A stretch of DNA of 64,000 nucleotides from Caulobacteraceae bacterium (GTDB lineage Bacteria; Pseudomonadota; Alphaproteobacteria; Caulobacterales; Caulobacteraceae). The translations under genes were made by a program, and so were the position numbers. Numbering within the stretch: position 1 is the first letter of the stretch; each line of letters starts with the position of its first letter. Where the stretch lies: contig JAIESL010000064.1 in assembly GCA_019746095.1 (NCBI GenBank), positions 1 through 64,000 of the forward strand. The letters are read 5' to 3'. This document shows positions 47,696-55,722 of the stretch, piece after piece. The notes under the pieces were generated by a model, which was not told where the DNA came from, searched no databases, and saw only the letters and a list, made by a program, of their open reading frames with translations.

Positions 47696-49141
47696 ATGAC
47701 AGAAACGATGACACCCCAGGCGGCATTGGACCGCCTCGAAACCCTCTACAGCCAATCCGTCGCCAACCTGCGCTCCGCCGTGGCGACCTTTCTCCGGACC
47801 GGCGAACGCGCGGACCCGGAGGCGCGGGCCGCGGGCCTGTTCTCCTATCCGGAGTTGCGGGTCAGCTGGTTCGGCGAACGGCCGCAGAACCTTGAAACCC
47901 GTGCCTATGCCCGCCTGTCGCGGCCCGGCGCCTATTCGACCACCATCACCCGGCCCGACCTGTTCCGCCCCTATCTGCTGGAACAGCTGAGCCTGCTGCA
48001 GGCCGACTATGGCGCGACCTTCGAGGTCGGCCCGTCGCATCAGGAGATTCCCTTCCCCTATGTGATGGACGGCTCGGAGGTCACCCTCGACCGCAGCCAG
48101 ACGGCCGCCGTGGCGCGCTGGTTCCCGACCACCGACCTGGCCCATATCGGCGACGAAATCTCCGACGGCATGTTCGACCTGACGCGGGATTTCCCGCTGG
48201 CCCAGTTCGACGGCCTGCGCACCGACTTCTCCCTGGCCCGGCTGCGCCACTACACCGGCACGCCGGTGGAGGACGTCCAGAGCTACATCCTGTTCACCAA
48301 CTACAACCGCTATGTCGATGAGTTCGTGCGCTGGGCCTGCGCCCAGCTGCAGGACCCGGACACCCCCTATGAGACCCTGGTCTGCGCCGGCGGCATCGTC
48401 ATCACCCGCGACACGCCCAATCCCGAGGCGGCGGTCATGGATGCGGCCTGGAAGAAGCACCAGATGCCGGCCTATCACCTGACCGCGCCGGGCTCGAACG
48501 GCATCACCCTGGTCAACATCGGGGTCGGTCCGTCCAACGCCAAGACCATCTGTGACCATCTGGCGGTCACCCGGCCGCATGTCTGGATGATGATCGGCCA
48601 CTGCGGCGGCCTGCGGCCCAGCCAGACCATCGGCGACTATGTGCTGGCCCATGCCTATCTGCGTGACGACCATGTGCTGGACGCGGTCCTGCCGCCCGAC
48701 ATCCCGATCCCGAGCATCGCCGAGGTCCAGCGCGCCCTCTATGACGCCGCCAAGCTCGTCTCCGGGGCTCCCGGCGAGGAGGTCAAGCGGCGGCTGCGGA
48801 CCGGTACGGTGGTCACGACCGACGACCGGAACTGGGAGCTGCGCTATTCCAAATCGGCGCTGAGGTTCAACCAGAGCCGGGCCGTGGCCATCGATATGGA
48901 GTCCGCGACCATCGCGGCCCAGGGCTACCGCTTCCGGGTGCCCTACGGCACCCTGCTGTGCGTCTCCGACAAGCCGCTTCATGGCGAGATCAAACTGCCG
49001 GGCCAGGCCAACCGCTTCTATGAGGGGTCGATCTCGGAACACCTGCAGATCGGCATCCACGCCGTCGACCTGCTCCGTGCCGAGGGCAGTCGCCTGCACT
49101 CCCGCAAGCTGCGGGCCTTCGACGAGCCGCCGTTCCGGTAA
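47696..49141 (+). CDS. amn: AMP nucleosidase
   Basis: This 481-aa enzyme hydrolyses AMP to adenine and ribose 5-phosphate. The N-terminal Amn-specific domain (about residues 1-200; YSTTITRPDLFRPYLLEQL, ISDGMFDLTRDFPLAQFDGL) is followed by a phosphorylase-like nucleoside domain with MMIGHCGGLRPSQTIGDYVL and AIDMESATIAAQGYRFRVPYG (about 400-420). Its end is followed by a GC hairpin 8 bp downstream. Confidence 0.94.
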   Translation: MTETMTPQAALDRLETLYSQSVANLRSAVATFLRTGERADPEARAAGLFSYPELRVSWFGERPQNLETRAYARLSRPGAYSTTITRPDLFRPYLLEQLSLLQADYGATFEVGPSHQEIPFPYVMDGSEVTLDRSQTAAVARWFPTTDLAHIGDEISDGMFDLTRDFPLAQFDGLRTDFSLARLRHYTGTPVEDVQSYILFTNYNRYVDEFVRWACAQLQDPDTPYETLVCAGGIVITRDTPNPEAAVMDAAWKKHQMPAYHLTAPGSNGITLVNIGVGPSNAKTICDHLAVTRPHVWMMIGHCGGLRPSQTIGDYVLAHAYLRDDHVLDAVLPPDIPIPSIAEVQRALYDAAKLVSGAPGEEVKRRLRTGTVVTTDDRNWELRYSKSALRFNQSRAVAIDMESATIAAQGYRFRVPYGTLLCVSDKPLHGEIKLPGQANRFYEGSISEHLQIGIHAVDLLRAEGSRLHSRKLRAFDEPPFR

Positions 49142-49148
49142 GGAAAAC

Positions 49149-49177
49149 GCCGCCCCCGGCAGGCTCGGGGGCGGCGG
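49149..49177. terminator. Hairpin downstream of amn
   Basis: A perfect 11-bp stem (CGCCGCCCCCG/CGGGGGCGGCG) encloses a 7-nt loop between the amn stop and the convergent 50-aa gene. The following T content is weak, so it may act on both strands as a structure-dependent end rather than a classic terminator. Confidence 0.65.
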
Positions 49178-49188
49178 GCTTGCCGTCT

Positions 49189-49341
49189 TCAGTCGGGGGT
49201 CGCGGTCTTCTTGCCGAAGGCGGCCTTTGCCTCAGCCTCGGTGATCCGTTTCGAGGGATCACCCTTCTGGTTGAGGTTCTGCTCTTCGGTGCCGTCTCCC
49301 ATCAGGCCGGGATGCGGATCCTTGGTCGGGGTGTCGCTCAT
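49189..49341 (-). CDS. Conserved-looking 50-aa soluble protein
   Basis: This short frame of 50 residues is hydrophilic, with no signal or membrane segment (MSDTPTKDPHPGLMGDG at the start, ITEAEAKAAFGKKTATPD at the end). An AAGGAG ribosome-binding site lies 8 bases before the ATG, which is the main support for expression. Composition and codon use resemble neighbouring genes. Function is unknown. It lies downstream of the phasin gene on the same strand. Confidence 0.7.
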   Translation of the reverse strand: MSDTPTKDPHPGLMGDGTEEQNLNQKGDPSKRITEAEAKAAFGKKTATPD

Positions 49342-49392
49342 GGCGATCTCCTTTTCACCAGGGTGAAAGGCGTCGCAGGCGCGCGTGTTCCG

Positions 49393-49896
49393 TTATTTCT
49401 TCAGCCGTTTCGCATTGTCGACCGCGGTCTTGTGGATCGGGCGAATGGCGTCGGCCTGGCCCTTCAGCAGGGCGCTGTTGACGGTCAGCATCTGGGCCGC
49501 CGCCCGGCTCCACCAGCCGACGGCATAGCTGTACTGGGCCTGCAGGGCCGCGGCCGGGGTGGCGGCGGTGGCGATCGAGGTCGCGGCCTTCGAGGCGTAG
49601 CCCGCCTCGGTCATGACGCCCGAGCCCAGCCGTCCGCCGATGTCGCCGAAGGTCCTGGCCATGGCCGAGGCCGAGGCCGACAGGGCCTCGACCTTCTCGG
49701 TGCTCATCAACGACATCTCGGTGAGGTCGGCCTTGCGCGGATCTACCATGCCGGCCGCCATGATCTCCAGCCGGGCGTTGATGACGTCGCCCGCCGCCTT
49801 CATCATTTCGCCGCCGGACAGGGCCGTGCTGGCCGCCCGCGCGCCGTCGCGGGTCAGGCGGCGGCCGGTCTTGAGGGCTTTTTCGAACTGGGTCAT
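49393..49896 (-). CDS. Phasin-family protein
   Basis: This 167-aa Ala-rich, largely helical protein resembles phasins that coat polyhydroxyalkanoate granules. Typical segments are EMMKAAGDVINARLEIMAAGMVDP and QAQYSYAVGWWSRAAAQML. No catalytic motif is present. ATG 49896 gives the compact phasin length; the upstream frame extends into the creatininase gene. It ends 51 bp before the 50-aa gene on the same strand. Phasin calls at this length rest on composition and pattern, so confidence is moderate. Confidence 0.72.
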   Translation of the reverse strand: MTQFEKALKTGRRLTRDGARAASTALSGGEMMKAAGDVINARLEIMAAGMVDPRKADLTEMSLMSTEKVEALSASASAMARTFGDIGGRLGSGVMTEAGYASKAATSIATAATPAAALQAQYSYAVGWWSRAAAQMLTVNSALLKGQADAIRPIHKTAVDNAKRLKK

Positions 49897-49916
49897 GGCC
49901 AAGCCTTGGGCTGGTT

Positions 49917-50672
49917 TCAGACCTCCGGCAAGACCTCGTTCGAGAAGTCGGCCACATCCTTCAGCAGGGCCAGGACCGAGGCGTCGATGATGGTCCGGCC
50001 GTGCGCGGGGCTGGCCTGGGCCGGGTCGGAGCCGATCCGGCCGTCCGGGAAGCGGGCGCGATAGTCGAGGGCGTCGCGGATCGGTCCGGTCGGCGCGATC
50101 TGCGGGCTGTAGGTCGCGGTCTTGATGTGATCGGGATAGGCGGCCTGGGTCACGGCGATCTCGGACGGGGTCGCATGCATGCCGTGGCCGGTCGGGAAGA
50201 TCCTGGTGCACAGGCTGTTGACCCCCGGCAGGTCCCACCAGTTCTTCAGCTTCAGCACGAAGGGCGGCTGTTCCTCGACGAAGGACCATTCCGCATAGAT
50301 TTCGGCGAAGGTGGCCTCGATGGTGGCGACATTGCCGCCGTGGCCGTTGAGGAAATAGATCCGCTCGAAGCCGTGGCGGCTCAGCGACGATACCCAGTCG
50401 GTGATGGCGGCCATGAAGGTCGAGGGCCGCAGGCTGATGGTGCCGGCGAAGGCGAGGTGGTGCTGGGCCATGCCGATGTTGAAGGTCGGGGCGACCACCA
50501 GGCTTTCATCGGCCTTCTCCGCCGCATGGGCGATGATCTCGGGGCACATCCAGTCGGTACCCAGCAGGCCGGTCGGGCCATGCTGCTCGTTGGAGCCGAT
50601 CGGCACGACGACGGTCTTGGTGGTCTTCAGCCGGGCGTCGATCTCGGGCCAGGACGACAGATGAATCAGCAT
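49917..50672 (-). CDS. Creatininase-family amidohydrolase
   Basis: This 251-aa metal-dependent hydrolase has the family motifs VVVPIGSNEQHGPTGLLGTDW (Glu and His ligands, about residues 22-42), YFLNGHGGNVATIEA (about 105-119) and GHGMHATPSEIAVT. Members hydrolyse cyclic or linear amides such as creatinine or formamidopyrimidines, and the substrate cannot be deduced here. It is 20 bp upstream of the phasin gene, on the same strand. Confidence 0.9.
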   Translation of the reverse strand: MLIHLSSWPEIDARLKTTKTVVVPIGSNEQHGPTGLLGTDWMCPEIIAHAAEKADESLVVAPTFNIGMAQHHLAFAGTISLRPSTFMAAITDWVSSLSRHGFERIYFLNGHGGNVATIEATFAEIYAEWSFVEEQPPFVLKLKNWWDLPGVNSLCTRIFPTGHGMHATPSEIAVTQAAYPDHIKTATYSPQIAPTGPIRDALDYRARFPDGRIGSDPAQASPAHGRTIIDASVLALLKDVADFSNEVLPEV

Positions 50673-50809
50673 GGGGGGACTCCGCGGCGATTTCCGCGCG
50701 GTCTAGTCCGATTGGTCGCCGAGGCCAACCGTTGCGGGAGAGGCCAATGAACTTGACGGCGGCGGGTCACGCGGCGAGGCTCCCGGTTCAACCGGAAGAT
50801 TCGCCCTGA

Positions 50810-50977
50810 ATGAAGCGCCTCGTCTCGCTCGTCACCCAGCCGCTCAGCCTGTTGATCATGGGTTGTGCCCTGATGTTCGACTTTCCGACCTGGGTGGGGA
50901 TTGTCGGCCTGGTGATCGGCGCGCTGGGCCTGTTCATTCCGGACTGGTGGGCGGCGTCCCGGCCGAAGCCGCGATAG
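50810..50977 (+). CDS. 55-aa small membrane protein
   Basis: A short frame encodes two closely spaced hydrophobic segments (VTQPLSLLIMGCALMF and WVGIVGLVIGALGLFI) with a basic start and a basic end (SRPKPR). It ends 40 bp before nth on the same strand. A GGAAG purine run lies 11 bases before the ATG, which is a little far. The hydrophobic pattern and bracketing basic residues make it more plausible than random, but no family is known to me. Confidence 0.5.
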   Translation: MKRLVSLVTQPLSLLIMGCALMFDFPTWVGIVGLVIGALGLFIPDWWAASRPKPR

Positions 50978-51017
50978 CGGCCTCCCGGTCCCGGCCGGCG
51001 TCTGCTACCCGGTTCCC

Positions 51018-51755
51018 ATGAAGCCGCCCAAGGCCCGCCCCAAGCCCGCACCCAAACGCCCCGCCGTCATGACCGGAGCCACCGTGCCCGTGTTCGGCTG
51101 GCCGCCCGACGAGGACCGGGTCGAGGCGATCTTCGAACGGCTGGCGCGGATCATGCCGGAGCCGAAGACCGAACTGAGCTTCTCCAGCCCCTATACGCTG
51201 GTGGTCGCTGTCGCCCTGTCGGCCCAGGCCACGGACGTTGCGGTCAACAAGGCCACCGACAGATTGTTTGCCGTCGCCGACACCCCGGCGAAGATGCTGG
51301 CACTGGGGGAGGCAGGGCTGGTCCCCTTCATCGCCTCCATCGGCCTGTACCGGAACAAGGCGAAGAACGTCATCGCCCTGAGCCGGATCGTGCTGGAACA
51401 GCATGGCGGCGAGGTGCCGCTGAACCGTGCCGACCTCCAGGCCCTGCCCGGCGTCGGCCGCAAGACCGCCAGCGTGGTGCTGAACGAACTGGGGATCGAG
51501 GCCGCCATCGCAGTCGACACCCATGTGTTCCGCGTCTCCCACCGGCTGGGTCTGGCCAATGCCGGGACCCCCGACAAGGTCGAGGCCCAGCTGTTCCGCG
51601 TCGTCCCCGAGCACTGGCTGCCCAAGGCCCACCACTGGCTGATCCTGCACGGCCGCTACACCTGCACGGCGCGGAAGCCGAAATGCGGAGGGTGTGTGAT
51701 CAGTGACCTGTGTCCGTCGAGGGCGGGGTTGGCGGCGCTGGGGGAGACGGGGTGA
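51018..51755 (+). CDS. nth: Endonuclease III
   Basis: This 245-aa DNA glycosylase/AP lyase removes oxidised pyrimidines. The helix-hairpin-helix with catalytic Lys is ALPGVGRKTASVVL (about residues 144-157) and the catalytic Asp is in AVDTHVFRVSHRLGL (about 170-184). The 4Fe-4S Cys spacing C-x6-C-x2-C-x5-C is present in TCTARKPKCGGCVISDLC. There is an extra basic N-terminus of about 20 residues. Its stop precedes heptamer element B by 3 bp. Confidence 0.95.
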   Translation: MKPPKARPKPAPKRPAVMTGATVPVFGWPPDEDRVEAIFERLARIMPEPKTELSFSSPYTLVVAVALSAQATDVAVNKATDRLFAVADTPAKMLALGEAGLVPFIASIGLYRNKAKNVIALSRIVLEQHGGEVPLNRADLQALPGVGRKTASVVLNELGIEAAIAVDTHVFRVSHRLGLANAGTPDKVEAQLFRVVPEHWLPKAHHWLILHGRYTCTARKPKCGGCVISDLCPSRAGLAALGETG

Positions 51756-51885
51756 AGAAGTGGTTAGTGGCCAGTGGCTAGTGGCCAGTGGCTGGCCGCC
51801 ACCGGTTCGAAAACGCCAGCCGAGCCGCCCTTCCGCTGAGAAGGAAGCGGCAATCACTGGCCACTAGCCACTGGCCACCAGCCAC
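51756..51885. repeat. Heptamer-armed hairpin element B
   Basis: Between convergent nth and an ATP-grasp gene. The left arm is five heptamers AGTGGTT, AGTGGCC, AGTGGCT, AGTGGCC, AGTGGCT (51759-51793). The right arm is AATCACT, GGCCACT, AGCCACT, GGCCACC, AGCCACT (51852-51886), whose last base starts the stop codon of the minus-strand gene. The core GCCGCCCTTCCGCTG begins at 51824. Confidence 0.9.
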
Positions 51886-52779
51886 TCAGAGCCGAGCCCG
51901 CACCGCCGCCGCGAACCGCTTCCCGCCCTCCGGCGCCGAGGCCAGATAGAAGTCCGGCTCGATGAGTTCGGCCTCCATCAACAGCCAGCCGCCGTCGGCG
52001 TCGGGGGCCATGTCGATGCGGGCGTAGAGCAGGTCCTCGCCGATGGCCGCGAGGGTCTGTTCCGCCAGTGCCAGGGCACCGGCCGGCGGCTCGGGCAGGG
52101 CCACATAGCCGCCGCCGTACTGGACCTGGACCCGGAACTCGCCGGGGACGGGCCGTTTGTTGACGACGTGGCTGAGCCGGGCGCCGAAGAAGAGCAGGGA
52201 GGTTTCGCCCTCGGTCTCGATCGACGGCAGATAGGGCTGGATCATCGCCGGGCCCTCGGGGGCGCCGACCATGGCCTCGCCGCGGGACAGGCGCAGGGTC
52301 TTGTGGGCCCCGCCGGAGACGCGCGGCTTGACCACGATCTGATCTACACCGAAGCGGTCGAAGGCGGCATCGGCGTCGGCCTGCGTCGGGCCGTCGATCC
52401 AGACGGTGTCAGGGATGGCGATGCCCTGTTCGGCCAGCCGGCCGAGGTAGCTCTTGTCCGAATTCCAGGCGAGCACCGACGGCGGGTTCAGCATCTTCAC
52501 GCCGGCGGCTTCCCAGGTCGCGCAGGCCTGCATCCAGCGGTCATGGTCGCGGTGATAGCCCCAGGCGATCACCGGCAGGACCAGCGGAAACCGCACCAGG
52601 CCGGAGGCGTCCTTGATGTGGTCCGTCCAGGCCGAGGGCACTGCCGTCAGCCCGGCGGTGGCAAGGGCCTCGGCCAGCCGCTCCAGCACGCCGGGCCACT
52701 GGCCGGCATAGGAGGGGTCGGCGGCATCGGGGGTCAGGACGGCGATCTCGATCATGGGGGCGCTCATGCCAAGGTTCAT
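51886..52779 (-). CDS. ATP-grasp domain protein of unknown substrate
   Basis: This 297-aa protein has an ATP-grasp fold. The N-terminal lobe contains ALATAGLTAVPSAW and PLVLPVIAWGYHRDHDRW. The ATP-binding part has QIVVKPRVSGGAHKTLRLS (about residues 148-166) and a C-terminal metal-binding LLMEAELIEPDFYL (about 268-281). RimK/glutathione-synthetase-like enzymes ligate amino acids or peptides, but the partner substrates are not visible. A second in-frame ATG 12 bases downstream is an alternative start. Confidence 0.83.
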   Translation of the reverse strand: MNLGMSAPMIEIAVLTPDAADPSYAGQWPGVLERLAEALATAGLTAVPSAWTDHIKDASGLVRFPLVLPVIAWGYHRDHDRWMQACATWEAAGVKMLNPPSVLAWNSDKSYLGRLAEQGIAIPDTVWIDGPTQADADAAFDRFGVDQIVVKPRVSGGAHKTLRLSRGEAMVGAPEGPAMIQPYLPSIETEGETSLLFFGARLSHVVNKRPVPGEFRVQVQYGGGYVALPEPPAGALALAEQTLAAIGEDLLYARIDMAPDADGGWLLMEAELIEPDFYLASAPEGGKRFAAAVRARL

Positions 52780-52792
52780 CCTCTTTTGCTAT

Positions 52793-52952
52793 CGTCATCC
52801 TCCGGCGAGCGAAGCGAGACCGGGGGACCCAGCGGCGCCGAAGCGTAGCGAAGGCGATGGTTCTCCCAGCCGTGCTCTCGACAGTTTCGCGCTCTCGCGC
52901 GCCGCTGGGTCCCCGGGTCTGCGCCGCTGACGCGGCTTGCCGGAGGATGACG
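52793..52952. repeat. 160-bp palindromic intergenic repeat, copy G (inverted relative to F)
   Basis: Bounded by CGTCATCCTCCGGC and GCCGGAGGATGACG. The left arm (GAGCGAAGCGAGACCGGG) matches the right arm of copy F in reverse complement, and the right arm matches the left arm of F. It fills the space between the ATP-grasp gene and the divergent kinase gene. Confidence 0.88.
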
Positions 52953-53013
52953 ATAGCGAGGGAATCGCCGGCGACACTCGCCAATCCCGCCCGCGCCCGC
53001 TAATCCCCCGCCC

Positions 53014-54015
53014 ATGACCCAGAACCCCACCTTTGACGTCTGCGCTGTCGGCAATGCCATCGTCGATGTTCTCGCCCCCTGCGATCCCGCCTTCCTGACG
53101 GCCCAGGGCCTGACGCCCGGCTCGATGCAGCTGGTCGATGCGCAGCAGAGCGCCGCCCTCTATGCCGCCATGGCGGCGGGGGTGGAGGCCTCGGGCGGGT
53201 CGGCGGGCAATACGGTGGCCGGGATCGGCTCCTTCGGCGGCCGCGCGGCCTATATCGGCAAGGTCGCCGACGATGTCCTGGGCGGGGTCTTTACCCATGA
53301 CATCCGGGCCGCCGGCGTCGCCTTCGACACCCCGGTGCTGCCGGGTGCCGCCACCGGCGCCTGCATGATCAACGTCACCCCCGACGGCCAGCGCACCATG
53401 TGCACCTTCCTGGGGGCCGCCAACCAGCTGGAGGCCGCCGATATCGATTCCGGGCGGATCGGCGCCTCGGCCATCGTCTATCTGGAAGGCTATCTGTTCG
53501 ACCCGGCCCCGGCGCGGGCCGCCTTCGAGGCCGCGGCGGCGGCCGCCCACGCCGCCGGGCGCAAGGTCGCCATCACCCTGTCCGACACCTTCGTCGTCGC
53601 CCGCTGGCGCACCGAGCTTCTGGCCTTCATCGAGGCCTCGGCCGACATCGTCCTGGCCAATGAGGGCGAACTGGCCGCCCTGTTCGAGACCGATGACTTC
53701 GACGCGGCCGCCGCCCAGCTCGCGTCAATGGTTGACGTGGCCGCCGTCACGCGCGGCGAATCGGGTTCCGTGGTGCTCAGCGGCGACGAACGCGTCGTCA
53801 TCGCCGCCGTGCCCGTCGGCAAGGTGGTCGACACCACCGGCGCCGGCGACCAGTACGCCGCCGGCTTCCTGCTGGGCCTCGCCCGGGGCCTGTCGCTCGA
53901 GGACGCCGGCAAGCTTGGCTCGCTGGCAGCGGCGGAAGTCATCGCCCACTGGGGGCCGAGGCCGATGACCTCGCTGGAGGGGCTGGCGAAAGAGGCGGGG
54001 CTGTCGCTGCGCTGA
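53014..54015 (+). CDS. PfkB-family kinase, probably adenosine kinase
   Basis: This 333-aa ribokinase-fold enzyme begins FDVCAVGNAIVDVLAP. It has the substrate-binding GGSAGNTVAGIGSFGGRAAYIGKV (about residues 61-84) and the C-terminal catalytic motif VVDTTGAGDQYAAGFLLGLARG (about 269-290, catalytic Asp in GAGD). The N-terminal pattern and MCTFLGAANQL fit bacterial adenosine kinases better than fructokinases. Nucleoside specificity is inferred. The TGA stop is also the first part of heptamer element C. Confidence 0.88.
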   Translation: MTQNPTFDVCAVGNAIVDVLAPCDPAFLTAQGLTPGSMQLVDAQQSAALYAAMAAGVEASGGSAGNTVAGIGSFGGRAAYIGKVADDVLGGVFTHDIRAAGVAFDTPVLPGAATGACMINVTPDGQRTMCTFLGAANQLEAADIDSGRIGASAIVYLEGYLFDPAPARAAFEAAAAAAHAAGRKVAITLSDTFVVARWRTELLAFIEASADIVLANEGELAALFETDDFDAAAAQLASMVDVAAVTRGESGSVVLSGDERVVIAAVPVGKVVDTTGAGDQYAAGFLLGLARGLSLEDAGKLGSLAAAEVIAHWGPRPMTSLEGLAKEAGLSLR

Positions 54016-54129
54016 GTGGCTTGTGGCTAGTGGCCAGTGATTAGTGATTGTCGAAATTCTGAAGCGGTGTTCGGTGCCTGCCACTAGCCACTAGCCACTA
54101 GCCACCAGCCACTAGCCACCAGCCACTCA
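54013..54129. repeat. Heptamer-armed hairpin element C
   Basis: Left arm AGTGGCT, TGTGGCT, AGTGGCC, AGTGATT, AGTGATT (54015-54049), beginning inside the kinase TGA. Right arm of seven units (TGCCACT, then AGCCACT/AGCCACC; 54079-54127) ending inside the stop of the convergent Smr gene. The centre lacks the conserved core seen in A, B and D. Confidence 0.9.
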
Positions 54130-54672
54130 GCCCCTCCGGATCGTCACATACAGGGCACCGTCCCCGCCGTGATGCCGGGCGGCGGCGGCGAAGCCGGATA
54201 CGACGCCGCGCAGTGCCGGGGCCTGCAGCCATTCATGGACCGAGGCGCGGATGACGCCGGTGCCGCCGCGCCGGCCCTGGCCGGTCACCACCAGCACTGA
54301 CCGGTAGCCGCGCGCCTGGGCCCCCATGAGGAAGGCGGTCAGGGCGTCCTGGGCCTGGAAGCGGCCATAGCCGTGCAGGTCGATCCTCGCCTCGATCGGA
54401 TCGCGTTCGCGCGACAGGCGGCGCTGACGGCGCGGCTCCAGTTCCTCGGGATGGCCGCGCGGGCGGGCCGGGGCGACGACGGGCGGGCTCCAGCCCGGCG
54501 GGGTGGGACGGGGCCTGGTCAGGCCCTTGGGATAGGGCGCGGCGGCGGGGTCCGGCACGGCGGCCCCCGGCGTGATCAGCGGGGCCTTCTTCGGCTTGCG
54601 GGGCGTGACGGATCCGGCGACGCGGGCCCAGATACGGCGGTCGTCCTGGCTCAGGTCGTCGCGGCGGCTCAT
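54127..54672 (-). CDS. Smr-domain protein (MutS2 C-terminal type nuclease)
   Basis: This 181-aa protein has a basic, Pro-rich N-terminal half and a C-terminal Smr domain. The domain has the conserved IDLHGYGRFQAQDALTAFL (about residues 95-113) and the glycine loop LVVTGQGRRGGTGVIRA (about 125-141). Smr domains are DNA/RNA nicking endonucleases. It overlaps the downstream-encoded HTH gene start by 4 bp (the HTH gene is upstream on this strand). Confidence 0.9.
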   Translation of the reverse strand: MSRRDDLSQDDRRIWARVAGSVTPRKPKKAPLITPGAAVPDPAAAPYPKGLTRPRPTPPGWSPPVVAPARPRGHPEELEPRRQRRLSRERDPIEARIDLHGYGRFQAQDALTAFLMGAQARGYRSVLVVTGQGRRGGTGVIRASVHEWLQAPALRGVVSGFAAAARHHGGDGALYVTIRRG

Positions 54673-54929
54673 GCGGTCCCGGGGGCGTTCCCGTCGAGAT
54701 CCTCGTCGGAGCCGATGTCCTGCGGGCCAGGCGTCTGGACCAGCAGGTCACCCGGCTGGCAGTTCAGCTCACGGCACAGGGCGTCCAGGGTGGTGAAGCG
54801 GATGGCCCGCGCCTTGCCGGTCTTGAGGATCGACAGATTGGCCAGGGTCACGCCCACGCGGTCGGCCAGCTCGGTCAGCGACATGCGCCGTTCGAGGAGG
54901 ATGCGGTCAAGCTGTACGCGGATGGCCAT
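54669..54929 (-). CDS. Small Cro/XRE-type helix-turn-helix regulator (YozG-like)
   Basis: This 86-aa regulator has one HTH: RRMSLTELADRVGVTLANLSILKTGKARAIRF (about residues 14-45), followed by LDALCRELNCQPGDLL. This is the pattern of small regulators encoded beside DUF2975 membrane proteins, as found immediately upstream here. A strong stem (TCAAAAGGC/GCCTTTTGA, 54986-55006) lies between the two genes and may adjust relative expression. The C-terminal 20 residues are acidic. Confidence 0.88.
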   Translation of the reverse strand: MAIRVQLDRILLERRMSLTELADRVGVTLANLSILKTGKARAIRFTTLDALCRELNCQPGDLLVQTPGPQDIGSDEDLDGNAPGTA

Positions 54930-54985
54930 GGGTTTTCTCTAGTCGAGGGCACGCGACGGGTCGACCCGAAGGGCGGCGCGAAGCG

Positions 54986-55006
54986 TCAAAAGGCGGAGCC
55001 TTTTGA
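54986..55006. other. Intercistronic hairpin between DUF2975 and HTH genes
   Basis: A perfect 9-bp stem TCAAAAGGC/GCCTTTTGA with a 3-nt loop lies in the 89-bp gap between two co-directional genes. It has no trailing U-run, so mRNA stabilisation or attenuation is more likely than termination. Confidence 0.55.
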
Positions 55007-55018
55007 TCGCGCGGTTCA

Positions 55019-55594
55019 TCAGATCGTCAGTTCTGCTTCCCGCCGCAGGCGGGCGCCTTCGCGGAACACCTCGGCGAGGACAAAGACCACGAAGACGGAA
55101 AAGGCGGGGGTGACCAGGTCGAACAGGCTGGGCGGGTCCATCTCGCCGCGCGCCAGTCGCGCCACCAGGGTCTGGCCGATCCAGGCGCCCCCGGTGATCA
55201 CGGCCAGGATCAGGCCGATCTGCTTCAGGCGGCTGACATTGGTGGGATGGAAGGGGTCGCCGGTGGCGAGGGTGTGGAAGATGCGGCGCAGCAGCCTGAG
55301 GATCAGGGCGAAACCGCCGAAATAGCCGACGAAGGCCCCGAATCCGAACAGGATATAGGCGCGCGACACCGGGATTTCGGTGCCGCCCGAATCATTGCTG
55401 AAGATCAGGCCGGTCGGGCCCATGGGCAGGAAAAGGGTGATGACGAAGGCGGCCAGGACGACCACGGTCAGCACGATCATCAACCAGTAGGCGGCGCCCA
55501 GGGCCGCGTTGAGCAGGGGCGACATGGAGCGGGCGTGAAGGCCCGGGAGGGACGGCACACGGATCCCGAGCGAAAGCGATTTCGGGAAACGCAT
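55019..55594 (-). CDS. DUF2975 membrane protein
   Basis: This 191-aa protein has four predicted transmembrane helices (about residues 33-57, 78-105, 122-142 and 158-176). The LRRIFHTLATGDPFHPTNVSRLKQIG loop between helices 2 and 3 is characteristic of DUF2975. These proteins are usually encoded next to a small XRE regulator, as here, and probably modulate it from the membrane. The function is unknown. A possible internal start (MSPLLNAALG, residue 24) would still keep all helices. Confidence 0.85.
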   Translation of the reverse strand: MRFPKSLSLGIRVPSLPGLHARSMSPLLNAALGAAYWLMIVLTVVVLAAFVITLFLPMGPTGLIFSNDSGGTEIPVSRAYILFGFGAFVGYFGGFALILRLLRRIFHTLATGDPFHPTNVSRLKQIGLILAVITGGAWIGQTLVARLARGEMDPPSLFDLVTPAFSVFVVFVLAEVFREGARLRREAELTI

Positions 55595-55722
55595 GGGTCG
55601 ACCTCTCTGTCAGCCGGCCGGTCGGCGGGGCGAGAATGCCGCGCGGGGTCCGGCGAACCCACACGCGGTCTCATTCTTCGCGTTTGTCATGCCGATCGTC
55701 AAAGCTCCGGTGAGACTTTGTT

